Source: Dorea_A sp016295505
GTDB lineage: Bacteria; Bacillota; Clostridia; Lachnospirales; Lachnospiraceae
Direction: 5' to 3'
DNA: 64,000 bases
NCBI RefSeq assembly: GCF_039832105.1
Contig: NZ_JBDOHS010000004.1
Span: 1 to 64,000, forward strand
Shown: positions 26,587-34,910 of the stretch, piece by piece
How positions within the stretch are numbered: position 1 is the first letter of the stretch
How the letters are laid out: every line of letters starts with the position of its first letter
Notes under the pieces: model-generated
Told to the model about the DNA's origin: nothing
What the model saw: only the letters and a program-made list of their open reading frames with translations
The model's database searches: none
Translations under genes and position numbers: made by a program

Positions 26587-27750
26587 ATGTATAAGTATCA
26601 TTGCCTGAATCCAATCTCCGGCGTAGGATTGGAAGAATTTACAGAAAATTACGCTCCGGTAAGTACACCGGACACTGCCGATGCAATTCTTGTCAGAAGT
26701 GCAGCCATGCATGACATGGAGTTTGCGCCGGAACTGAAGGCTGTTGCAAGAGCCGGAGCCGGTGTGAATAATATTCCACTGGAAAAATGTGCAGAGCAGG
26801 GGATTGTTGTATTTAATACACCAGGCGCCAATGCCAATGGTGTAAAAGAACTGGTAATTGCCGGTATGCTTCTTGCGTCCAGAGATATCATTGGCGGTAT
26901 CAGCTGGGTTCAGGAGAATGAAGAAGACGGCAATATTGCCAAGGATGCAGAAAAAGCTAAAAAAGCGTTTGCAGGATGTGAATTACAGGGAAAGAAGCTG
27001 GGAGTTATTGGTCTTGGTGCAATCGGTGTACTGGTTGCCAATGCTGCAGATCATCTGGGAATGGATGTCTATGGCTATGATCCGTACGTATCTGTAGATT
27101 CTGCATGGAGACTTTCCAGAAATGTTCACCATGCAACGAATGTGGATGAATTATATGAGCAGTGTGATTATATTACTGTACATGTTCCTGCACTTGACAG
27201 TACAAAAGGTATGATCAGCCGGGATGCCATCGGTCTCATGAAGAAAGGTGTGGTTGTCCTGAACTTTGCCAGAAATGTACTTGTGGATGAGGAAGCTATG
27301 GTTGATGCACTGGTATCCGGACATGTAAAACATTATGTAACGGATTTCCCGACACCGGAGATTGCCGGTGTAAAAGGGGCAATCGTAATTCCGCATCTTG
27401 GAGCATCAACAGAAGAGTCAGAGGATAACTGTGCGAAGATGGCAGTAAAAGAGCTGATGAACTATCTGGAGAACGGCAATATTAAGAATTCGGTTAATTA
27501 TCCGGATTGTGATATGGGACTTCGCGGCAACAATACGAGAATCCTTCTTTTGCATCATAACGTTCCAAACATGATCGGTCAGTTTACAAAGATCCTTGCA
27601 AGAGATAATATGAATATTGCAGACCTTACGAATAAGAGCAAAGGAAAATATGCTTATACTATGATTGATGTTGACTCAGAAGTACCGGAGGGTGTTGCAG
27701 AGGAATTGCGGCAAGTGAACAATGTATTAAGAGTCCGTGTCATTTCTTAA
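26587..27750 (+). CDS. serA: D-3-phosphoglycerate dehydrogenase with C-terminal ACT domain
   Basis: 387 residues of the D-2-hydroxyacid dehydrogenase family. Substrate-side motif RAGAGVNNIPLEKCAEQGI, NAD-binding LGVIGLGAIGVLVANAA, catalytic HVPALDSTKGMI and the terminal His region IPHLGASTEESEDNC are present. A C-terminal ACT domain (about 315-387) suggests serine feedback. It is shorter than the 520-residue Bacillus SerA because the intervening domain is missing. It closes the operon just after serC, which fixes the pathway role. Confidence 0.93.
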   Translation: MYKYHCLNPISGVGLEEFTENYAPVSTPDTADAILVRSAAMHDMEFAPELKAVARAGAGVNNIPLEKCAEQGIVVFNTPGANANGVKELVIAGMLLASRDIIGGISWVQENEEDGNIAKDAEKAKKAFAGCELQGKKLGVIGLGAIGVLVANAADHLGMDVYGYDPYVSVDSAWRLSRNVHHATNVDELYEQCDYITVHVPALDSTKGMISRDAIGLMKKGVVVLNFARNVLVDEEAMVDALVSGHVKHYVTDFPTPEIAGVKGAIVIPHLGASTEESEDNCAKMAVKELMNYLENGNIKNSVNYPDCDMGLRGNNTRILLLHHNVPNMIGQFTKILARDNMNIADLTNKSKGKYAYTMIDVDSEVPEGVAEELRQVNNVLRVRVIS

Positions 27751-27783
27751 TTCAAAATTAATATATTTGTAAGAATACCTTAA

Positions 27784-27812
27784 TTGCCTAATTAGTTGAA
27801 AGAGTGTATGCT
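27784..27812 (+). promoter_or_regulatory. Probable promoter of the polysaccharide deacetylase gene
   Basis: TTGCCT (27784-27789), a 17-bp spacer and TATGCT (27807-27812). It lies 54 bp before the start codon. Confidence 0.5.
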
Positions 27813-27866
27813 ATCCTACATAGAAGAATTACATCATGGTGATACGAGTGCAGGGGTGATATACAT

Positions 27867-29321
27867 ATGACTAATAAGCAAGAGGGGATTGCAAGACATA
27901 AAAAAAGCCGGAAAAGAGTAAGAACCGTGAAAAGAGTTCTTGCTCTTTTGCTTATTTTATGTGCAGTTTTGATTATGAAAAAAGAAATACGTATTCTGAT
28001 GGATCGTGCTGTTCAACTTACGATCGTGGTTCAGGATCAGGAAATCATTCAGGGAGAAGATGTTCCGCAGATGCAGATAAAGATCCATGCGGAATCAAGA
28101 AGAAAGAAGCCGGATCAGATCTTTCTGGATAAGGAAAAGACGTATTCAGTACAGAATCTGATAGAGGATCTTGAGAGTGGAGAGGGATGTACGATCATAT
28201 GTAATGCAGATGCCACACAGGAGGGAATATATCCGATCAAAGTAGAGCTGGATAAAAAGATTACAGAAAAGCTGGACGATGAATGGAAAAGAAAAGTACG
28301 TTTTTATGTGAAAAGCGGCAACCTTACCGTGAAGAATCCAGTGGGTAACTGGGAAGGTAATAAATTTCGCAAATATGATGGTACTTACATGAAAAATGGT
28401 TTTGTAAATTCCAAAGGAAAACAGTATTATCTGAATGAAGAAGGAATCAAAGCTACCGGATGGCAGATGATTGGTGAGAAGAAATATCTGTTTGATGAGA
28501 ATGGAGTGCTTCAGACGTCAAAATGGGTACAGGATGATAATTACAGTTACTATCTGAGTGAGTCCGGAGCTGCAGTCACAGGATGGATGACAATGGATGA
28601 CTCGGAGTATTTCTTCCATCAAGACGGAAGAATGTCGACAGGTAAGGTGCAGATTGGCCTTGCTGAATGTGTATTTGATGAAAATGGAAAACTGCTGTCC
28701 AGAGGAGAAAAACGGGTGGATCCGTCAAGACCTATGGTTGCACTGACTTTTGATGACGGACCGGGATCCAGAACGGGGGATCTTCTGGAGGCATTAAAAC
28801 AGTATAATGCGCATGCAACATTTTTTATGCTGGGAAAAAATGTAGCGTCTTATCCGGATACTGTAAGGAGAATGAAAGAATATGGATGTGAGACTGGCAA
28901 CCATTCCTATGAACATGCGAATCTTTCTAAAATGAGTGGAGATGATATCCGAAAAGATCTTGCACAGGCAGATCAGAACATAAAAAATGTAACGGGAATC
29001 AAGGCGCCTGTGATGCGTCCGCCGTATGGTGCAGTCAGCGATGCCCTGCGTGAAAATGCGGAAAAACCAATGATCCTGTGGAATATTGACACACTTGACT
29101 GGAAGACCAGAAATGTGCAGCAGACGGTAGATAACGTGATGAATGATGTGAAAGATGGTGATATCATCCTGATGCATGATATCTATAAAGAGACGATTGA
29201 TGCGGCACTGGAACTGATCCCGAAGCTTGAACAGGAAGGATATCAGCTGGTAACTGTATCTGAGCTTGCACAGGCAAAAGGGCAGATACTGGAAAATGGA
29301 AAGGTATATACAGATTTTTAA
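27867..29321 (+). CDS. Membrane-anchored polysaccharide (peptidoglycan) deacetylase with cell-wall-binding repeats
   Basis: 484 residues. A basic N-terminus and one membrane helix (about 24-38) are followed by a stalk, then three or four choline-binding-like repeats (GWQMIGEKKYLFDENG, GWMTMDDSEYFFHQDG and relatives, about 185-280). The C-terminal NodB domain begins near 290. All five NodB motifs are intact: TFDDGP, NHSYEH, RPPYG, LWNIDTLDW and ILMHD. I infer deacetylation of cell-wall glycans outside the cell. It is monocistronic and convergent with prs; a hairpin element lies between them. Confidence 0.92.
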   Translation: MTNKQEGIARHKKSRKRVRTVKRVLALLLILCAVLIMKKEIRILMDRAVQLTIVVQDQEIIQGEDVPQMQIKIHAESRRKKPDQIFLDKEKTYSVQNLIEDLESGEGCTIICNADATQEGIYPIKVELDKKITEKLDDEWKRKVRFYVKSGNLTVKNPVGNWEGNKFRKYDGTYMKNGFVNSKGKQYYLNEEGIKATGWQMIGEKKYLFDENGVLQTSKWVQDDNYSYYLSESGAAVTGWMTMDDSEYFFHQDGRMSTGKVQIGLAECVFDENGKLLSRGEKRVDPSRPMVALTFDDGPGSRTGDLLEALKQYNAHATFFMLGKNVASYPDTVRRMKEYGCETGNHSYEHANLSKMSGDDIRKDLAQADQNIKNVTGIKAPVMRPPYGAVSDALRENAEKPMILWNIDTLDWKTRNVQQTVDNVMNDVKDGDIILMHDIYKETIDAALELIPKLEQEGYQLVTVSELAQAKGQILENGKVYTDF

Positions 29322-29349
29322 AACAGAATATGATTATCCTGCTATATGC

Positions 29350-29408
29350 AATTGCCACAAGAATGCTTCGATGCTTACTCGCTTATCTCAGCTTTTCTTG
29401 TGGCAATT
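29350..29408 (-). repeat. Intergenic hairpin element, copy 1 (conserved 31-nt loop)
   Basis: A 14-bp perfect stem (29350-29363 with 29395-29408) encloses a 31-nt loop. Read on the minus strand, the loop is AAGCTGAG...AAGCGAGT...TCGAAGC, differing from the loop of the copy at 41057-41198 by only four A/G transitions; the stems are unrelated. It sits between the convergent deacetylase and prs genes, with the loop on the strand of prs, and may serve as their terminator. Confidence 0.75.
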
Positions 29409-29468
29409 ATAAAATTACGGATTATATGTGATTGTATTTCGGCAGCCCATTCTGTCACAAGCTGTAAG

Positions 29469-30638
29469 TTATGCTTTGTGTGACTCCAGTAATTGATGGA
29501 TCTTCTTGGTCGGGTCAAGAACCTGTCCAATGGTAATATCATGGTTAAATGAATCGATGATCAGAGCGATAAATTTACTCATATCTGCAACAACAAAATA
29601 TGGTTTTTCCTTTGTTACCGGCGGCAGATAGGTAAGATTCGTCGTAATGACACGATCGATGTAACCCTTATTATAAAAGTCATCAAATTTTTCGAATCCT
29701 TCTGTAAATAATCCGAAGCAGGTGCAGACAAATACACGGTTTGCACCACGTTCTTTGATCTGTTTTGCGACATCCAGCATACTTTCACCGGAAGAGATCA
29801 TGTCATCTACGATGATGACATCTTTTCCGTCAATACGATCTCCCAGAAATTCGTGTGCTACGATCGGATTCTTGCCATTTACTACGGTTGAGTAATCTCT
29901 GCGTTTGTAGAACATACCCATATTAACCCCAAGCACATTTGAAAAGTATACGGCACGATGCATAGCGCCTTCATCAGGACTTACGATCATCAGATGATCT
30001 TTGTCAACTTTAAGATCCGGCTCAGCCCGCAACAGAGCTTTCATGAACTGATAAGGCGGATTAAAATTGTCGAATCCATGCAATGGAATGGAATTCTGAA
30101 CACGTGGATCATGAGCATCGAAAGTAATAATATTGCTGACACCCATTTCTACGAGTTCCTGAAGTGCCAGTGCTGAGTCAAGGGACTCTCTCTTTGTACG
30201 TTTGTGCTGGCGGCTCTCATACAGGAATGGCATAATTACATTCAGACGGTGCGGTTTTCCGTTTGCCGCTGATATGATACGTTTCAGATCCTGGAAGTGG
30301 TCATCCGGAGACATGTGATTCAAGTGGCCGTTGACAGTGTAAGTCAGGCTGTAGTTGCATACATCAACCATAACAAAGAGGTCGGTTCCCCGGATCGATT
30401 CCTTCAGTAGTCCTTTGGCTTCCCCGGAGCCAAAACGTGGACAGGGACATTCGATCAGATAGTTGTCTCGCTGATAGTTGTAGTAAAGCGGGGAATCCAG
30501 GGATTCTTTCAATGTATCTTGTCTGAACCGGACAATATAATCATTTACTTTTTCCCCAAGCTCCCGGCAGGATTCCAGTGCCGCAATCTTAAGCGGAGCT
30601 ACCGGAAGCGCTGATTCCATTAATTTGATATTTGGCAT
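29469..30638 (-). CDS. prs: Ribose-phosphate pyrophosphokinase (long clostridial form)
   Basis: 389 residues; makes PRPP from ribose-5-phosphate and ATP. Motifs: VNVIMPFLYESRQHKRT-like loop (NVIMPFLYESRQHKRTKRES), TFDAHDPRVQNSIP and the PRPP-binding DVIIVDDMISSGES. It is longer than the roughly 315-residue canonical enzyme, as in many Lachnospiraceae. The start at 30638 (MPNIKLMES) is preferred because GGAG lies about 8 bp before it. It is divergent from der with back-to-back promoters. Confidence 0.92.
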   Translation of the reverse strand: MPNIKLMESALPVAPLKIAALESCRELGEKVNDYIVRFRQDTLKESLDSPLYYNYQRDNYLIECPCPRFGSGEAKGLLKESIRGTDLFVMVDVCNYSLTYTVNGHLNHMSPDDHFQDLKRIISAANGKPHRLNVIMPFLYESRQHKRTKRESLDSALALQELVEMGVSNIITFDAHDPRVQNSIPLHGFDNFNPPYQFMKALLRAEPDLKVDKDHLMIVSPDEGAMHRAVYFSNVLGVNMGMFYKRRDYSTVVNGKNPIVAHEFLGDRIDGKDVIIVDDMISSGESMLDVAKQIKERGANRVFVCTCFGLFTEGFEKFDDFYNKGYIDRVITTNLTYLPPVTKEKPYFVVADMSKFIALIIDSFNHDITIGQVLDPTKKIHQLLESHKA

Positions 30639-30682
30639 GATACAATCTCCTGTTTCGTTCGTATTTATAACATCCATAATTA

Positions 30683-30712
30683 TTTATATCACTTTTTCTA
30701 TAAAAAGGTCAA
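30683..30712 (-). promoter_or_regulatory. Promoter of prs
   Basis: On the minus strand: TTGACC (complement of 30707-30712), an 18-bp spacer and TATAAA (complement of 30683-30688). Confidence 0.6.
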
Positions 30713-30719
30713 CTACTGA

Positions 30720-30749
30720 TTGAACTATTTGGGAAAGGTAATGTATAAT
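30720..30749 (+). promoter_or_regulatory. Promoter of der-plsY-gpsA
   Basis: TTGAAC (30720-30725), an 18-bp spacer and TATAAT (30744-30749). Its -35 lies 7 bp from the -35 of the divergent prs promoter. Confidence 0.65.
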
Positions 30750-30796
30750 AAGAGAGTTGAAGGAAAAAGAAACAGTAGAAATAGAGGAGAGTTAAA

Positions 30797-32125
30797 ATGA
30801 GTAAACCAGTAGTTGCTATTGTGGGCAGACCAAATGTAGGAAAGTCTACCCTTTTTAATGTACTGGCCGGTGAGATGATATCCATAGTGAAAGATACTCC
30901 GGGCGTGACCCGGGATCGTATCTATGCAGATGTTTCCTGGCTGGATAAAGAATTTACCCTGATTGACACAGGAGGTATTGAACCGGAGAGTAATGATATC
31001 ATCCTGTCACAGATGAGGGAGCAGGCACAGATCGCGATCGATACTGCGGATGTCATTATCTTTATTACAGATGTGAGACAGGGAATGGTGGATGCAGATT
31101 CCAAGGTAGCGGACATGCTCAGACGTTCCGGAAAACCGGTTGTTCTTACCGTGAATAAAGTAGATAATTTTGATAAATTTATGCCGGATGTATATGAATT
31201 CTATAATCTGGGAATTGGTGATCCTTCACCGATCTCAGCTTCTTCAAGACTTGGAATCGGTGATATGCTCGACCGCGTGATCGAGTATTTTCCGGAGCAC
31301 ACAGGTGAAGGCGAAGAAGATGAGCGTCCGCGTGTTGCAATCGTAGGAAAGCCGAATGTAGGAAAATCTTCTATTATCAATAAGCTTCTGGGTGAGCAGA
31401 GAGTCATCGTGTCAGATATTGCAGGAACGACCAGAGATGCGATCGATACAGATATCGTACACGATGGAAAAGAATATGTATTTATCGATACGGCAGGACT
31501 CAGAAGAAAGAACAAGATCAAGGAAGAACTGGAGCGTTACAGTATCATACGTACGGTGACGGCTGTGGAACGTGCAGACGTGGTTCTTGTGGTGATTGAT
31601 GCGACGCAGGGTGTGACCGAACAGGATGCAAAGATTGCCGGAATTGCCCATGAACGTGGAAAGGGCATCATTGTTGTGGTGAATAAATGGGATGCCATTG
31701 AGAAGAACGATAAGACGATGCGTGAATATGAGAATGAGGTTCGTCGTGTACTTTCGTTTATGCCGTATGCGGAGATTATGTATGTTTCTGCCGAAACAGG
31801 ACAGCGTCTGAACAGATTATATGATATGATAGATATGGTGATTGAGAACCAGACAATGAGGGTGGCGACCGGTGTACTGAATGAGATCATGACAGAGGCT
31901 GTGGCTATGCAGCAGCCGCCTTCAGACAAGGGAAAGAGACTGAAACTGTTCTACATTACGCAGGTAGCGGTTAAGCCGCCTTCATTTGTAATATTTGTAA
32001 ATGATAAAGAACTGATGCATTTTTCATACACCAGATATCTGGAAAATAAGATCCGTGAGGCATTTGGGTTCAGAGGAACAGCGCTGAAGTTCTTTATACG
32101 GGAGAGAAAGGAAAAGGATAGCTAG
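30797..32125 (+). CDS. der: Ribosome-assembly GTPase Der (EngA), double Era-like GTPase
   Basis: 442 residues with two G domains and a C-terminal KH-like domain. G1 motifs are GRPNVGKST (first) and GKPNVGKSS (second); G3 motifs are DTGG and DTAG; G4 motifs are NKVD and NKWD. It acts in 50S ribosome maturation. It starts a three-gene operon der-plsY-gpsA, a common arrangement in Firmicutes, with 2 bp to plsY. Confidence 0.97.
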   Translation: MSKPVVAIVGRPNVGKSTLFNVLAGEMISIVKDTPGVTRDRIYADVSWLDKEFTLIDTGGIEPESNDIILSQMREQAQIAIDTADVIIFITDVRQGMVDADSKVADMLRRSGKPVVLTVNKVDNFDKFMPDVYEFYNLGIGDPSPISASSRLGIGDMLDRVIEYFPEHTGEGEEDERPRVAIVGKPNVGKSSIINKLLGEQRVIVSDIAGTTRDAIDTDIVHDGKEYVFIDTAGLRRKNKIKEELERYSIIRTVTAVERADVVLVVIDATQGVTEQDAKIAGIAHERGKGIIVVVNKWDAIEKNDKTMREYENEVRRVLSFMPYAEIMYVSAETGQRLNRLYDMIDMVIENQTMRVATGVLNEIMTEAVAMQQPPSDKGKRLKLFYITQVAVKPPSFVIFVNDKELMHFSYTRYLENKIREAFGFRGTALKFFIRERKEKDS

Positions 32126-32127
32126 AT

Positions 32128-32775
32128 ATGGAACGTCTGATATGTGTGATAATTGGATATGCATTTGGACTGATACAGACCGGTTATATCTATGGAAAAA
32201 GACAGGGAGTCGATATTCGAAAAACAGGAAGCGGAAATGCGGGAACTACGAATGCGCTTCGAACGATGGGGTGGAAGGCCGGACTGGTCACATTTCTCGG
32301 TGACTGTTTTAAGTGCGTATTTGCTGTAGTACTTGTACACCTGATCTATGGGAAGAGCCATCCGGATATGATTCCTATGCTTTCCATGTATGCGGGAATG
32401 GGAGCAGTGCTTGGGCATAATTATCCATTTTACCTGAAGTTTAAAGGTGGTAAGGGAATTGCTGCGACGGCCGGTCTGATCGTCAGTACGACGAACATAT
32501 GGATTGTACTGATCTGTCTGGCAGTGTTTGTCGGAATCGTAGGAGTGACCAGATATGTGTCTCTTGGTTCTCTTGCGGTTGTGATCATCTATCTGGTGAG
32601 TGTGATTGTATATGGCCGGATGGGGGGATTTGGCATTACGAATGCAGGATATCTGTATGAAATGTATGCAATCGCTGCATTTCTGATGGTATCTGCATTC
32701 TATAAGCATAAAGAGAATATAAAAAGACTTTTATCCGGCACAGAGAATAAGATCAGTGTTGGGAAAGGTAAATAA
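32128..32775 (+). CDS. plsY: Acyl-phosphate:glycerol-3-phosphate acyltransferase
   Basis: 215 residues of an integral membrane protein. It transfers acyl groups from acyl-phosphate to glycerol-3-phosphate, the first step of phospholipid synthesis. Motif 1 is visible as DIRKTGSGNAGTTNALRTMG and motif 2 as HNYPFYLKFKGGKGIA, within several hydrophobic segments. gpsA, which supplies glycerol-3-phosphate, follows 18 bp later. Confidence 0.95.
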   Translation: MERLICVIIGYAFGLIQTGYIYGKRQGVDIRKTGSGNAGTTNALRTMGWKAGLVTFLGDCFKCVFAVVLVHLIYGKSHPDMIPMLSMYAGMGAVLGHNYPFYLKFKGGKGIAATAGLIVSTTNIWIVLICLAVFVGIVGVTRYVSLGSLAVVIIYLVSVIVYGRMGGFGITNAGYLYEMYAIAAFLMVSAFYKHKENIKRLLSGTENKISVGKGK

Positions 32776-32793
32776 AGAAAGGAAAGAATGATT

Positions 32794-33807
32794 ATGGCAA
32801 ATGTAGGCATTATGGGAGCAGGCAGCTGGGGAACTGCACTGGCGCTATTGCTTCACAAGAACAATCATCAGGTAACCGTATGGTCTATCAGTGAGGATGA
32901 AGTCCGTATGCTTTCAGAAAAGAGGGAACATACCAGCAAGCTTCCGGGAGTAAAGCTTCCGGAGGACATGGAATTTACCTCAGACATGGAAGCAGCAATT
33001 CAGGGAAAGGACTTTATTGTGCTGGCAGTACCGTCACCATATACAAGGAGCACTGCCCGCAATATGAAGCCGTATGTTGCAGACGGACAGATTATTGTTG
33101 ATGTGGCAAAAGGAATTGAAGAAGATACATTAATGACTCTGTCACAGCAGATCAAAGAAGAGATTCCGCATGCAGATGTGGCTGTGCTGTCAGGACCAAG
33201 CCATGCAGAAGAAGTAGGCCGGGGTCTTCCGACGACAGTATGTATCGGAGCAACCACAGAAAAGACTGCAAAATATCTGCAGGAGATGTTTATGAATGAA
33301 GTGTTCCGTGTGTATATCAGCCCGGACATGCTGGGTATGGAGCTTGGCGGAAGCCTGAAAAATGTTATCGCACTTGCAGCAGGTATTGCAGACGGAATGG
33401 GGTATGGAGACAATACAAAAGCGGCTCTGATCACCAGAGGAATCGCAGAGATTGCAAGACTCGGTGTGAAGATGGGCGGAGCGATTGAAACATTCAGCGG
33501 TCTTACCGGAATCGGAGACCTGATCGTTACATGTGCCAGCGTTCACAGTCGAAACCGAAAAGCCGGCTACCTGATGGGGCAGGGGAAATCCATGCAGGAG
33601 GCGATGGATGAAGTTCAGATGGTGGTAGAAGGCGTATATTCTGCGAAGGCTGCCGCAAAACTTGGAAAGAAATATGGTGTGGCAATGCCGATCATTGACA
33701 AAGTAAATGAAATCCTCTTTGAAGGAAAGGATCCTAAGGAAGCAGTGAATGAACTGATGCTTCGTGACAGTAAAGCGGAGCATACAGCTCTTCCGTGGAA
33801 AGAATAG
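32794..33807 (+). CDS. gpsA: Glycerol-3-phosphate dehydrogenase [NAD(P)+]
   Basis: 337 residues; reduces dihydroxyacetone phosphate to glycerol-3-phosphate. The N-terminal dinucleotide motif is GIMGAGSWGTALALLL. SGPSHAEEV, the catalytic Lys region GGSLKNVIALAAGI and FSGLTGIGDLIVTC are present. The start at 32794 (MANVGIMGAG) is chosen because GAAAGGA is 10 bp away, whereas the ATG at 32788 is too close. It is the last gene of the operon before a strong terminator. Confidence 0.96.
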   Translation: MANVGIMGAGSWGTALALLLHKNNHQVTVWSISEDEVRMLSEKREHTSKLPGVKLPEDMEFTSDMEAAIQGKDFIVLAVPSPYTRSTARNMKPYVADGQIIVDVAKGIEEDTLMTLSQQIKEEIPHADVAVLSGPSHAEEVGRGLPTTVCIGATTEKTAKYLQEMFMNEVFRVYISPDMLGMELGGSLKNVIALAAGIADGMGYGDNTKAALITRGIAEIARLGVKMGGAIETFSGLTGIGDLIVTCASVHSRNRKAGYLMGQGKSMQEAMDEVQMVVEGVYSAKAAAKLGKKYGVAMPIIDKVNEILFEGKDPKEAVNELMLRDSKAEHTALPWKE

Positions 33808-33812
33808 ATCTC

Positions 33813-33845
33813 AAAGGGACTGTTATTATTAACAGTCCCTTTTTA
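33813..33845. terminator. Terminator between convergent gpsA and lysR-type gene
   Basis: AAAGGGACTGTTA (33813-33825) pairs with TAACAGTCCCTTT (33830-33842), loop TTAT, then T to 33845. The stem core resembles those at 12682-12711 and 41057-41197. Confidence 0.85.
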
Positions 33846-33854
33846 AGTCTGAAT

Positions 33855-34742
33855 TTACAGATCTGCATGTTCTTTAACATATTTAATGAAATCTAATATA
33901 ACCGGAGGCTGGTAAATATCTTTTAAAGTTGCCATGTAGAAAAGACGTTCCCAGGAGGGGGTAGTGATTCCAATCTTTTTTACAGGCATATATTCCAGTA
34001 ACGGCATATCCGGGATAATTGCAATTCCGAATCCGGCGCTGACGAGTCCGGCAATTCCCTGGTCTTCTTCCATGGAATACGCAATTGGAGGATATCCTCC
34101 GCACTTCATAAACAGCTGATCAATGATCTGACGAAGCTCGCAGCCTTTCGAAAATACGATCTGTGGATATTCAAGTGTATCCTTTAATTCGATGGTTTGA
34201 TATCTTTCAAGAGGATGTCCGTTCGGTACGATCAGAACCAATTTCTGTCGAACGATAGGAACAAAGTCAATCAATGGTTCGTTCTCCATCAAGGAACAAA
34301 ATGCAATGTCATATTTGCGGTCTTTTAATCCCTGTATCATGTCGGTTGTAACACCTGTGGAGCTATGAAAATAGAAATCAATTTTTTTCTCCGGCCTGGA
34401 GTCAAGAAATCCTTTGATGTAGTTCGGAACAACGGCACTGCTAAGTGTACGAAGTTCAACAATATCTATACGGCCTTCTCCGTTTCCGGTCATTTGAAGT
34501 TTACTGACGCTTGAATCCAGCATGCTTAACGCCTGTTCAACGTCTTTGAGAAATGCCTGTCCACATTTGGTAAGTGCAACATTCCGTCCATCTTTTTCGA
34601 AAAGCTTAACCCCAAGTTCCTTTTCGAGAGAAGCAATCGCATGGCTCAAACTCGGCTGCGTGATTGCAAGAATCTCTGCAGCCTTTGTATAGTGCTCGAG
34701 ATGGGCCAATGTCACAAAATATCTCAAATGATACAGATTCAT
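33855..34742 (-). CDS. LysR-family transcriptional regulator
   Basis: 295 residues. The N-terminal winged helix-turn-helix is MNLYHLRYFVTLAHLEHYTK / AEILAITQPSLSHAIASLEK, then a linker helix and a type-2 periplasmic-binding-like effector domain (about 90-290). Target genes are not evident: it is divergent from spoIVA, and the left neighbour gpsA converges on it. It could regulate only itself or distant genes. A perfect 12-bp palindrome, AATCTATAGATT (34822-34833), lies in the divergent intergenic region and is a possible operator. Confidence 0.92.
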   Translation of the reverse strand: MNLYHLRYFVTLAHLEHYTKAAEILAITQPSLSHAIASLEKELGVKLFEKDGRNVALTKCGQAFLKDVEQALSMLDSSVSKLQMTGNGEGRIDIVELRTLSSAVVPNYIKGFLDSRPEKKIDFYFHSSTGVTTDMIQGLKDRKYDIAFCSLMENEPLIDFVPIVRQKLVLIVPNGHPLERYQTIELKDTLEYPQIVFSKGCELRQIIDQLFMKCGGYPPIAYSMEEDQGIAGLVSAGFGIAIIPDMPLLEYMPVKKIGITTPSWERLFYMATLKDIYQPPVILDFIKYVKEHADL

Positions 34743-34910
34743 ATATCCGGCCCCCTTTCTTCAATTGTTGTAATTATATACATTATATTAACATGAACAT
34801 CAAATAATTTCCTATGAATAAAATCTATAGATTATTATATCCGAAAATCAGTTCTAAGGGCTGGAAATTACTGCATATATTCTAACAGTACATGCGGAAG
34901 GGGAAGAAAT

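Noticed and set aside
34743..34910. Sigma-E promoter for spoIVA (CATATATT at 34874-34881)
   Set aside because: The -10 is only roughly like the consensus and nothing matching a sigma-E -35 is found 14-15 bp upstream.
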